DNA from: Tenrec ecaudatus
Taxonomy: Eukaryota; Chordata; Mammalia; Afrosoricida; Tenrecidae
DNA length: 64,000 bases
Direction of reading: 5' to 3'
Assembly: GCF_050624435.1 (NCBI RefSeq)
Contig: NC_134536.1
Location: 9,242,758 to 9,306,757, forward strand
A program made the position numbers and the translations under genes. The notes under the pieces were generated by a model. The model was given only the letters and a program-made list of their open reading frames with translations, was not told the origin of the DNA and did no database searches. This document shows, in pieces, positions 55,370 through 64,000 of the stretch (its first letter is position 1; each line of letters opens with the position of its first letter).

Positions 55370-56232
55370 GTGATCCCTTTCCGACAAGATCGCTGAAGAC
55401 AAATGGGTGCATAAGCAAATGTGGTGAAGAAAGGTGACGGTGCCTGGCTATCAAAAGATATAGCATCTGGGGTCTTAAAGGCTTGAAGGTAAACAAGTGG
55501 CCATCTAGCTCAGAAGCAACAAAGCCCACATGGAAGAAGAACACCAGCCTTTGTGATCAGGTGTCAATGGGATCAGGTATCAGGCACCAGAAAACCCAGT
55601 ACAAAAAAATCCTATCATTGTGAATGAGGGGGAGTGTGGAGTAGAGATCCAGAGCCCATCTGTAGGCAACTGGACATCCCCATACAGAAGGGTCTCAGGG
55701 AGGAGATAAACCAGTCAGGGTTTAGTATAGCACCGATGAAACATACAACTTTCCTCTAGTTCTTTAATGCTTCCTCCCCTCCACCACCATTATCCCAATT
55801 CTACCTTACAAAACCAGCTAGACCAGAGGATGTACACGGGTACAGATCAGAGTTGGAAACACAGGGCATCCAGGACAGATAAACCCCTCAGGACCAATAT
55901 TGAGAGTAGTGGTACCAGGAGGGGAAAGGAAAGGGGGTGGGGCAAGTGACCACAATGATCTTCATATAACCCCCTCCTGGGGGGATGCACAACAGAAAAA
56001 TGGGTGAAGGGAGACATCTGTCAGTATAAGACACGAAAAAAAAAATTATCAAGGGTTCATGAGGGAGGGAGGGAGGGTAGAGGGAAAATGAGGAGCTGAT
56101 ACCAAGGGCTTAAGAAAATGTTTTGAAAATGATGATGGCAACAAATGTACAAATGTGCTTGACACAATGAATGTAGACATATGGATTGTAATAAGAACTG
56201 TACGAGTCCCCCAAAAAAGGATTTAAAAAAAA
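55370..56232 (+). mobile_element. LINE 3'-tail copy (family A), long
   Basis: Co-linear with 34680-35612: GAAGACAAATGGGTGCATAA, TATCAAAAGATATAGCATCT, CCACATGGAAGAAGAACACC, GGAGATAAACCAGTCAGGGT, GACCAGAGGATGTACACGGG, GGAGCTGATACCAAGGGCTT and tail GTACGAGTCCCCCAAAAAAG. Confidence 0.87.
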
Positions 56233-56944
56233 TCCTGGTGATCTCTAGTCAAATCTAGTCTAGGTGGTTACAAATTAATCTAATCTAGGCATGTTACAGT
56301 CCACTTGCAGGGAGGAGGAGGCTAAAACTGCCTTCAAGGGTCCCTGGCAGCTTTATTCCTCTGAAGAGACTCCTTGCTGGGCCACCACTCCTCCACCGGG
56401 TCCTCACCCAGTCCTCGAGACCCCTCAGGTGTGAGCCTGCCCTTTCCCCTCAGCAGCTACATGGCCGTCTCAGAATACACAGCAGTTTTGAATACGTTGT
56501 GCCAATTAACCCATCCTTAATTAGAAGTTATGGCCCTGGGTAAATTATACCTGTGGCCTGTAAACTGTGCTGAGAATGATCACCAGTAGCCTGTCACAGG
56601 GGACTCAGTGTGATGGACAGACCACACCCCACACGGCCATCGTCCAGGTGGAGACAGGCAGGGCTCTGGGTCCTCATGATTTTGAAGTTCAAGTCCAGTT
56701 TTCTAACACTCCTTCATCTAGATGGATTTTTTAGCAAGTCAAACCAACAACAACAAAAGTCTGTCACTGACAATGAATGTATTATAGCACTTAGAATTTC
56801 CCAATGACAGATCAGAGCTGTCTCCATAAATGTCTTTCAGACCCAAAGCAATCTGCTCTAAGTACCACAACCCACAAAGGGGTGGTGGGGCAGCTCGGCC
56901 GCGCATGATTGCCTCTATTTCTGGAATCATGGGTCATCTAGGGC

Positions 56945-57427
56945 CAGTGGTTCTCTACCTTCCTCATGCTGTGACCTTTTCATACAGTTCCTCATGTGGT
57001 GGTGACTCCCAACCATAACATTATTTTCATTGCTACTTCATCACTGTCATTTTGCTACTGTTATGAATTGCCATGTAAATATCTGATAGGCAGAATGTGT
57101 TTTCATTGTTACATATTGAACATAATTAAAGCATTGTGATTAATCACAGAAACAATATGTAATTATATATTATAAAACATTTATTTCTAATGCCAAATAA
57201 ATGAAATATTATCTTGAAGCATAGTGTAGCATGGGTAACAATCTTCACGCTGGGTACTTGTATGTGGACGTATCTGCATGTGGGCGGATCAACCTGGAGG
57301 CTGATAGAAGAGCGGTGTCTTGGTTTTAAGACCCTTGGAAATGTGTTTTCTGATGGTCTAAGGCGACCCCTGTGAAAGGGTCACTTGACCCCCAAGGGGG
57401 TCTCGACCCACAGGTTGAGAACTGCTG
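56945..57427 (+). mobile_element. SPIN-type hAT non-autonomous DNA transposon, longer form
   Basis: Same termini as the copy at 133-328: starts CAGTGGTTCTCTACC and ends GGTTGAGAACTGCTG. Internally it has GTTATGAATTGCCATG, an AT-rich block with AATATGTAATTATATATT, CTGCATGTGGGCGGATCAAC, and GGCGACCCCTGTGAAAGGG. Flanks are ATCTAGGG(C) and GTCTAGGC, an 8-base duplication of the nTCTAGnn kind preferred by hAT/Charlie-like elements, with a one-base insertion on the left. About 483 bases, no transposase. It lies in the TULP4 intron upstream of exon A. Confidence 0.9.
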
Positions 57428-57496
57428 GTCTAGGCCATAATCATTAGCACTCAACATGCAAGCCGTTTTCACAAGCTCCGCGGGAAAATGCCAGGT

Positions 57497-57960
57497 CTTT
57501 TTTTTTTTTTTTAACCTTTTATTGTGAATTAGGGGACGGTTTACAGAACCGATCTTGGATTTTATGTTCAACAACTCATTCTACAATGTCCCCGGACAAT
57601 CCCAAGGTGACACCTCTACCCCACTTCTTCCCTGTGTCTCCTGCTTCCGTCCACCCTCAGATCTGGCCTTGGGCGGGAGCTGTGCTTTAGGTCTCTGTGG
57701 CTGAGGGACCTCACTGGTGCTCCTGTTCCCCCTGTGGCAGGACTGTAATGAGCCACAGGGTTGGGGTCAGCTTCAGACCTACGGGGGGCTACAGGGCATT
57801 GGTCCCGGGGTCCCACCTGTCTCTATCCAAGGCTCCAAAGTATTTCATACTGTATTCTGTTGAGAAAGTCTGAGTTTCATGCTGTGGTAAGACGGGTCAC
57901 GGTGGGTTCTCCTCCTCCTCTTCCACCTCTACCTCCACTCTGTCGTGGAAAGTGATGGCC
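57497..57960 (-). mobile_element. LINE tail, minus strand, with poly(A) as oligo-T
   Basis: An oligo-T run (about 57498-57512) followed by AACCTTTTATTGTGAATTAG and GGGACGGTTTACAGAACCGA resembles an L1 3'UTR read backwards. It starts 70 bases right of the SPIN element. Confidence 0.6.
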
Positions 57961-59834
57961 CCATCAACTCTGCTCCACCCAGCGCTTCCTTCTAGAAGGA
58001 GCCTGAGTCCCGCAGGCCCTGTGAGTTATCGTTCAGAGGAAAACACATCCAAACGTGCTCCCATGTGAACCCATCAGTGGCATTGGTTACATTCTCAGAG
58101 CGTCACGGCTCCCCTGATTCCTTCCCTGGGAGTTCCACCCATTAATGTAGGCCACGGGTCCCCAAACTTCCCATGCACGTGCGCGAGCATTTCTCAGTAG
58201 CTCCCTGGCAACCACTTTTGTGCCCAAACGAGTAACCCAGGATAAAGTAAGTACCTGCTCTGCAGTCTGTAGGGGGTGGGGTGGTGGTGGTGGTGCAGTC
58301 ACGCACTTTGGGAAACACTATTGAAACTCCATGGCCCCAAAGTTTCCTCTGGGCTTTCTTTTATGTGCCCCAAAAGGTGGGGTTTGTTTGTGTTTCTTCA
58401 AGGTACCATACTTAAGGGTGATGAGCTGTAGTTTGGTTGTTTATGAGTAAATTCTGGGAACACTTCTGTTTCAGGGTCCGAGGAGTAGCCCAGGGCAAGA
58501 GTCTCCAGGGCGCCTGCAGCTTCAGTGGGACTGGACTCTTCTGCACTCTGAAAGTCCATTCTCTTTCCCCCTTTCTATGGAGCGCACCACCCCAGGAAGC
58601 ACCGGTCATGGCAGACATGACGTGAGTCCTGCGACATGACATCAGTCCGCTGCTTCTGAGCCTTGGGTTGCTTTGTGCGGCCATTCTTGGAAGGACAGTG
58701 AACTCCCTGGCTGACAGGAAAACCTGTCTCATGTAGGGTGGATAAGGGCCCCTGTGGGGAATAGGTTGCCTTTGTAGTGGGGAAAGAGTCACCATGGAAT
58801 GAATGGCCCTGACTAGGAAGCAGCAGAGGGTCCCTGCACACTGCCACATGTGGGGGCTGCCTGGAGTCAGAGGGGCCCGGACACACAGGACACATTTCCA
58901 ACTGCATATGGGGTGCAAGCTCCCTGGGGTCTGGGGAGACTTGGGAAGGCTCCTCTTGGCACTCACTCCGGCTTAATACAAGACAAAACCCCAACGTCCC
59001 TGACACTGACCACGTGGACTGTCAGTCCATGTCGGCTAGCACACATTCGTATTTTTGTGTCCTGGAAGCTGTGATTTATATTATACGACTCTGAGACGAA
59101 GAGCCTGATTAGCAGCAGCTACAAAATGCTAGCACCGTCTCGTGCTCTTGGCGAATATTGGAATCTGAGAAGCCCAGTTAGAATAAGCTCCAGGCCCTGG
59201 GATGAGTGGAGCCAGCTGGCAAACAGAGACCCAGAGATGGTGAGAACGCCAGGCTCTTTGTCAGTTCTGTCGGCAAACTCCCGGAAAGGCACGTGGTAAC
59301 TTCAGCTCTGAAGTCAGCCAGACGAGTCTGATTGTGGATGCAGACCATGTAACCGCGGGCTTTGTGCACGTCTGCTCCACACATCAGCGAGGGGTGAGGA
59401 CTGAATTAGGATCGAGCATCAAGGACTTGGCACCTGAAAGCGTTCAATGAAGGTTTGGTCTCCTTGTCTCTAACTGAAAGAGATGTTCACGCAGTTCCTC
59501 CTCCCCACCTTCCAGCAGGTAGGTACGAAACACACCTCTCAGGCCAAGGTTTGAAGGCCTGTCAGCACCATTACCACCACACACTGAACTTAAGACGGGG
59601 CTCCGGCCAACTCCAGCCTTGCCACCACAGTGCGGTGTGTGGGCCAGCAACATCAGCGTCACGCAAGAGCTGGGTGAGATGCAGACTCCAGGGATGACAA
59701 TCTACATTTCGATAGGTACGGACATGCACCTTTAGGACTGGACCACAGAACTAGCTTTCAAACTGCTATTGGTGAAGATGCCGAGTCAAGGCTGAAAGAG
59801 ATCGTGGTTGTGGCTGAGCCCGCGTTGCAGATTC

Positions 59835-60115
59835 TGTATGAATCCATCTAGCTGGGGGACCGCCTTCCTTTATGCTGACTCTCGATCAAGCATGATGTCC
59901 TTCTCGGGGACTGGTCTCTCCTGACAAAGCACGGGAGACCAAGTCTTGCCGCTTTGCCTCTAAGGCACTTCCTGGCTGTGATTCTCCTAAGACAAAGTGT
60001 TCATTCTCCTGGCACCCGTGCTATATCTCTTGCCAACACCGTAACTTGAACGCACCAAGCTTTCCTCAGCCTTACTTCTTCCTTGTCCAGTTATTGCATG
60101 CATCTCCCAGACGCA
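59835..60115 (-). mobile_element. RTE LINE fragment
   Basis: Plus strand: GATCAAGCATGATGTCCTTC, GGGGACTGGTCTCTCCTGAC, CCAAGTCTTGCCGCTTTGCC, TCTTGCCAACACCGTAACTT. These parallel 33540-33620 (ATGTGATGTCCTTCTCCAGG, GACTGGTCTCCCCTGACAAC). Confidence 0.8.
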
Positions 60116-60122
60116 CTGCCGG

Positions 60123-60255
60123 TGCGGTGATGCGACAGTTCATAGGGTACAACTGCCCCTGTGAGTCTCCAAGGCTGTCACCCTCTATGGGAGCAGAAGT
60201 CCCGTCTGTCTGCCACAGAGTCACGGGTGTTTCAAACTACAGGCTCCCATGGCCT
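60123..60255 (-). mobile_element. AfroSINE
   Basis: Plus strand: GACAGTTCATAGGGTACAAC, TGCCCCTGTGAGTCTCCAAG, TCTATGGGAGCAGAAGTCCC, GGGTGTTTCAAACTACAGGC. Confidence 0.82.
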
Positions 60256-61362
60256 GCATGTGAAGTGATTAAAAATATTGTGCCTTGAACAGAGTTCGCC
60301 AAAGATGACACGCACGTGACCAACAAGCGTATGAAGAAATGCTCATGATGACTAGCCAACTGGGAGATGCAAACCAAAACAATGATGAGATACTTCCTTA
60401 GGCCGACAAAGACTGCCAAGCGTATGCGCGCGTGGGCGCACACCCCCCCCCCCACACCCACCCCCAAACAGAAACTGACCAATGCTCAAGAGGCGGTGGA
60501 GAGACTGGAACCCTCAGATACTGCTTTGCAGGCTTGGGCCACAGCCTGGCCCCTCTGCACCCTCCTCCTCCCTGCACTTGAGCCCACTCTCCCATCTGTA
60601 CACTCGCCCCTTGCTATTTTTATCCTCTCTTCTTACATCATTTCCCCGTGGTCACTCCTGAGACAAGACCTGAATCACTCCGACAGAACTGAACCAGCGA
60701 GTCTATCTACATGTTGGTGTTTTAAAACTAAAGCCACTTGCTCTCTCTGCTGGGCACAGTCCTAGGCATGTCACATACCTGAGCTCATTCAGACACCTCC
60801 GAGGCAGGAGTCACTACTGTCCCCGTCCAACAGATGCAGACAGAAATATGCAGCAGCCAGCCGGGTGTCACTCAGCTACTAAGTGGCCAAGTTGGATTTC
60901 TACCCCAGACACTCTGGCTTCGGCCTGCCTCCTGGCCTCTGTGGAGAATGACCTTTCTGGAGGTGGACAAGGCTCTGAGACCTGGCGCTATCATGAATAA
61001 AGCCAGGCAGTTGCGGGCTGCTGTTTCACCACCAAATAGCTCAGCCTTACAACAGGCTGTTCTTGGCAAAAGACACTGCAAGTAGCACGCGGCACACAGA
61101 CGCCCTTGCACCTCTAGCAGCACCTAAGGACACCCAGGGCGAGCTTCACTTGCTTGGAATACGGCGTGTGCACACGCCTGTTGGCACCAGTCCAGACTGG
61201 ATGTCCTCCAAAGCGCTTCAAGCTAACAAGGTTTCATGGTGACATTTTGGGTAGCCACCTTTTCATGAGGTCCGGTGCTGAAACTCCGTCACTGGTCTGA
61301 GAAGCCAGCCTCACCTGAAATCGGCGATATGATCCACCGTGAAGAGAGGACTAGGACCCTCT

Positions 61363-61533
61363 GGCAGAGCCCTGGTGGCGTGGTGTGCTCCAGGTCCAGC
61401 TGCTAACCACCTGAGGGGGAGGTCTGCTCCTGTAAAGAGTGCTGGCCTCACAACCCAAAGGGGCAGTTCTAACCTATCTTGAGGGTCGCTATGAGTTGGC
61501 ATCGACTGGTTGGCAGTGAGGTTTGGGGGTGGG
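61363..61533 (+). mobile_element. AfroSINE
   Basis: AGAGCCCTGGTGGCGTGGTG, CCAGCTGCTAACCACCTGAG, CCCAAAGGGGCAGTTCTAAC, GAGGGTCGCTATGAGTTGGC, ATCGACTGGTTGGCAGTGAG: 5' box to 3' end all visible. Confidence 0.92.
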
Positions 61534-62154
61534 GAGGTGGGAGGAGATCTGAGAGTGGCTAGACTTAAATGATGTTTGGGGTGAATATTTCAGCAAGCTT
61601 TATAACCAAGATATTACACACTGCACCTGGGGTCTAGTCTGAACTGACATGAGGCCGAGCAAGGCATGCCACCAACTTTGATAACCAGACTAACTCGGGA
61701 AAAGGGGGTACAGGGTGACACGGCCTAAGGAACGGGATGTCCTAGTACCACTTTGTGTGACGTGCGCAGTAAGTGTACATGATTGTGAAGGCATGTGCGC
61801 TGGATGTTAAATGCATGCATTATACAAGCTGACATACAGGACACTCGCTTAGCACCCACAGGCTCCAAGGCAAAAGGCAGCCCTGCTTTACAGCAGCACC
61901 TGAGACCCAGAGAGCAGCCTTCCCGGGCGACACGTACTAAAACAAATGCCAGACTCTGGCACTCTCGCCCTTTCTGAAGACGGTCTCTGTGTTGACCACA
62001 GTCATGTGTGGTGGGCTGTCACCCACAGCGCCCCTAACTCAAACCAGTTTCGGCCCCGGCTGCTGCAGTACCCTACCTGCACAGCCACCACCTGTCCTTG
62101 TACGTGCAGGGATGCCAGGAGGCTGACCAGGCTTCAGCAGATGTCCAGGACAAG

Positions 62155-62320
62155 ACAGGCTAGGGAGAGAAGCCTGGCAATTTACTTCTGAAAATCAGCC
62201 AACGGAAACCCCATGCAGCATGCCAGGGTAGGCCCGGGGCTGAGCAGCATTCCATGTCGTCGTGCAAGCGATGCCCTCCACCCACCCCAAGTCAGAGCTG
62301 ATGGCAACTGACGGTGACCC
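62155..62320 (+). mobile_element. AfroSINE body, 5' part missing
   Basis: GAGAGAAGCCTGGCAATTTA and CTTCTGAAAATCAGCCAACG match the older AfroSINE body; the 3' end is diverged (AGTCAGAGCTGATGGCAACT). Confidence 0.7.
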
Positions 62321-62404
62321 TCGGACGGTGAGCCCACGTCCACAAAAGCAGTGCCTGGAGGGAGGGGAGGGCAACAACCCTGCTGATGAAGCATCCGTGT
62401 ATCT

Positions 62405-62808
62405 TCTCACTGCTGTCGAGTCGATGATGACTCACAGAGACTCTACAGGACAGGGCAGAACTGCCCCTGTGGGTTGGCAAAACTGTAACTCTTTAAGGGA
62501 GTAGATAGCCTCATCTTTCTTCCAGAGAGTGGCTGGTGGTTTCGAACTTCTGTCCTTGTGGTGAGCCGCCCAATGCGTAACCACTGCACCACCAGGGCTC
62601 CTCGCTCACAGCCATCAAGGTGATGACAACTCATAGCAACCCTATGGGGCAAAGCAGAGTGGGCCCTGTGGGTTTTCATGACTGCCACGCTTTACTGGAG
62701 TAGAAAGCTCCGTCCGTCTCTTCTGGAGCAGCTAGCGGTATCAAACTGCTGACCTTGAAGATCGCAGTCAAACATAACCACTGTGGCGGCAGGGTTCCCT
62801 CAGGGCTC
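62405..62808 (-). mobile_element. Two AfroSINEs, head to tail
   Basis: 62405-62601: GCTGTCGAGTCGATGATGAC, GGGCAGAACTGCCCCTGTGG, GTGGCTGGTGGTTTCGAACT, CACTGCACCACCAGGGCTCC. 62602-62808: CAGCCATCAAGGTGATGACA, GGGCAAAGCAGAGTGGGCCC, ATCAAACTGCTGACCTTGAA. The first is well preserved, the second older. Confidence 0.9.
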
Positions 62809-63612
62809 TTCTTTAGTCGACTAATTTTTAAGATAAGGGAAAGTCGGTCTTTGGAGCTGGGTCCTCTAAGATATAATCTGAAATTCATCTCAGAGTTTCT
62901 CCAGCGACCACAGGGCAGGTCTGACACGTTGATCCTGCAGCCACGCTGGGTCCCCCACGCCGGAGGCAGATGCGGCAGCCCAGGCTCGACTCTGAAGCAG
63001 CCCCTCGCTGCCTGAGCCCATCTTCTCCCAGGCTCCTCCACCTGACCACCCAGCAAAGGCACACCCAGCGGACGTCTCCAGCCAACAGGGGCCAACTGCT
63101 GCCTCGGGGTCACAGCGTCCTCAGCCCTACCCAGACAGCAGACTACTAATTACCAGACAAGTGACCAATAACTAGCTGACAACTGAGAGAGAGACACAGA
63201 GAGAGACAGAGACAGCAATGGAAAACAGAGTTCTCACTCTGAAAGTCCACTTCCACGTCTAATTCACCCTGTCGTGGACTTGCCATTCAGGGAAAGAACT
63301 GAGCCACGTGCTGGAGACGTTCGGTTTGCGTGTGTTCGCGATGTAAACAGTCCTGTGGTTCAGAAGGCCATGTCAGGCACAGACCACCCGACTCACGGCT
63401 CCCTCGGTTCCTCAACCTAGGCGGCCACTGCTCCCCCCACTTCTGCATACGGTCTTGGGGTCACGTATGGTTCCTCAGCAGGAGTTCCCATGCACTTCCT
63501 GTGTGTCCACGCCAACCCTTTCTTCCACTCTCCTCGTGCAAGCCCTGCCCAAGCCACACTCCATACAAGGACAGCGTCCCTGCCTTAGAGGCCCTTCCCA
63601 AGGACGCCCCCG

Positions 63613-63820
63613 CCCACCCCTAGCCCGAGTGTGGACATCGACAGCCCTGCAGAAAGTGACCTCCCATCTGCGCTGGCCTGCGGTCCCCACTCCCCTCCTC
63701 CACCATGGCTCCCAAGGGCGCCCCCCACCAGAGTGTGGACATCAACAGCCCTGCAGAAAGCCACTTCCCATCTGTACTGGCCTGCAGTCCCCACTCCCCT
63801 CCTCCACCAAGGCTCCAGGC
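63613..63820 (+). repeat. 104-base tandem duplication
   Basis: GAGTGTGGACATCGACAGCC (63627) and GAGTGTGGACATCAACAGCC (63731) each lead through CCCTGCAGAAAG and CCCACTCCCCTCCTCCACCA, with about 10 differences per unit. No function evident. Confidence 0.9.
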
Positions 63821-64000
63821 TTCACCTCTGCCGTGACCTCAGCATGCAGACTGCCCAGCCCAGCTGTGCCCCTCCCGCCTGCCTCCTGCCAGGGAAGGTA
63901 CTGCTAAGAGGACAGCTCCCCTCCCGCTCCTGGGCTCATGCTCAGCCCCATCTTGGATGTGGCCGGGCACCTGTCCAATCTGTTGTGCTGATAAAATTCT

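Larger units (their letters stand above)
797..64000 (-). other. TULP4: TULP4 transcription unit, 5' end outside window
   Basis: Thirteen coding exons on the minus strand, from 52687 down to 3968, join with matching splice phases into one open frame of 1480 residues plus stop. Domain order is WD40 repeats (exons A-E), SOCS box (F), Ser-Pro-rich basic linker (G-I), start of tubby domain (J-K), long proline-rich insertion (L), end of tubby domain (L-M). That order and the residue-level match identify tubby-like protein 4. Family knowledge: SOCS-box WD40 proteins bind Elongin B/C and Cullin-5 and act as ubiquitin-ligase substrate receptors; TULP4's own substrate is not well established. The first exon(s), promoter and about 84 N-terminal residues are not in the window. 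The left boundary (poly(A) site) is uncertain. Confidence 0.93.
52688..64000 (-). other. TULP4: TULP4 intron upstream of exon A, partial
   Basis: 11.3 kb with no coding exon found. It contains RTE (53745-54555, 59835-60115), a LINE tail (55370-56232), SPIN (56945-57427), another LINE tail with oligo-T start (57497-57960), AfroSINEs (55165, 60123, 61363, 62155, 62405, 62602) and a 104-base duplication (63613-63820). 58000-59800 and 60500-61300 are unassigned. Confidence 0.8.

Noticed and set aside
52688..64000. Search for the next upstream TULP4 coding exon (expected to encode INFNLRGHNSE-like sequence)
   Set aside because: No minus-strand frame in this interval contains it; it must lie beyond 64000.
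1..64000. A novel multi-gene defence or biosynthetic system
   Set aside because: The window is one mammalian gene with intronic repeats; nothing indicates additional coding genes.

Overview
This is a piece of a placental-mammal nuclear genome, most likely an afrotherian and specifically a tenrec such as Echinops telfairi. Two signs support this. First, the introns are full of AfroSINE-type tRNA-derived SINEs and of RTE LINE copies that share the same 3' end. Second, there are two non-autonomous hAT elements of the SPIN type, a family described as horizontally transferred into tenrec, bushbaby, bats, murine rodents and some other tetrapods. The species name is an inference; no database search was possible.

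The only protein-coding gene I can support is TULP4 (tubby-like protein 4, TUSP). It lies on the minus strand and runs from beyond the right edge towards the left edge. Thirteen coding exons (labelled A to M in transcript order) lie between 52687 and 3968. They have AG/GT boundaries and splice phases that match throughout, giving 4443 coding bases: 1480 residues plus the stop. About 84 N-terminal residues, by comparison with the remembered human protein, must lie upstream of position 64000. Residue numbers below count from the first residue of exon A.

Exons A-E encode most of the WD40 propeller. Exon F carries the SOCS box. Exons G-I carry a linker with repeated basic Ser-Pro motifs. Exons J-K hold the start of the tubby domain. 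The 2564-base exon L is a long, proline-rich and basic insertion followed by the penultimate part of the tubby domain. Exon M completes the tubby barrel and helix. The protein is thus a presumed Cullin-RING ligase substrate receptor with a tubby domain split by about 840 residues. The 3'UTR follows from 3967 leftward and appears to be about 3 kb and free of SINEs.

Layout from left to right: 1-800, 3' flank with a short SPIN element; 800-3967, presumed 3'UTR; 3968-19552, the compact exon-rich 3' half (exons M-F) with several minisatellites; 19553-31458, a SINE/RTE-rich intron; 31459-52687, exons E-A separated by introns full of RTE, AfroSINE and LINE-tail copies; 52688-64000, the partial upstream intron with a second SPIN copy.

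I found no bacterial-type system, CRISPR array, tRNA or rRNA gene. The points of most interest are the SPIN copies, a splice donor present three times in tandem at exon F, a 69-base minisatellite split by an AfroSINE, an RTE copy with a 5' inversion, and a small duplication in coding exon L read in two frames.
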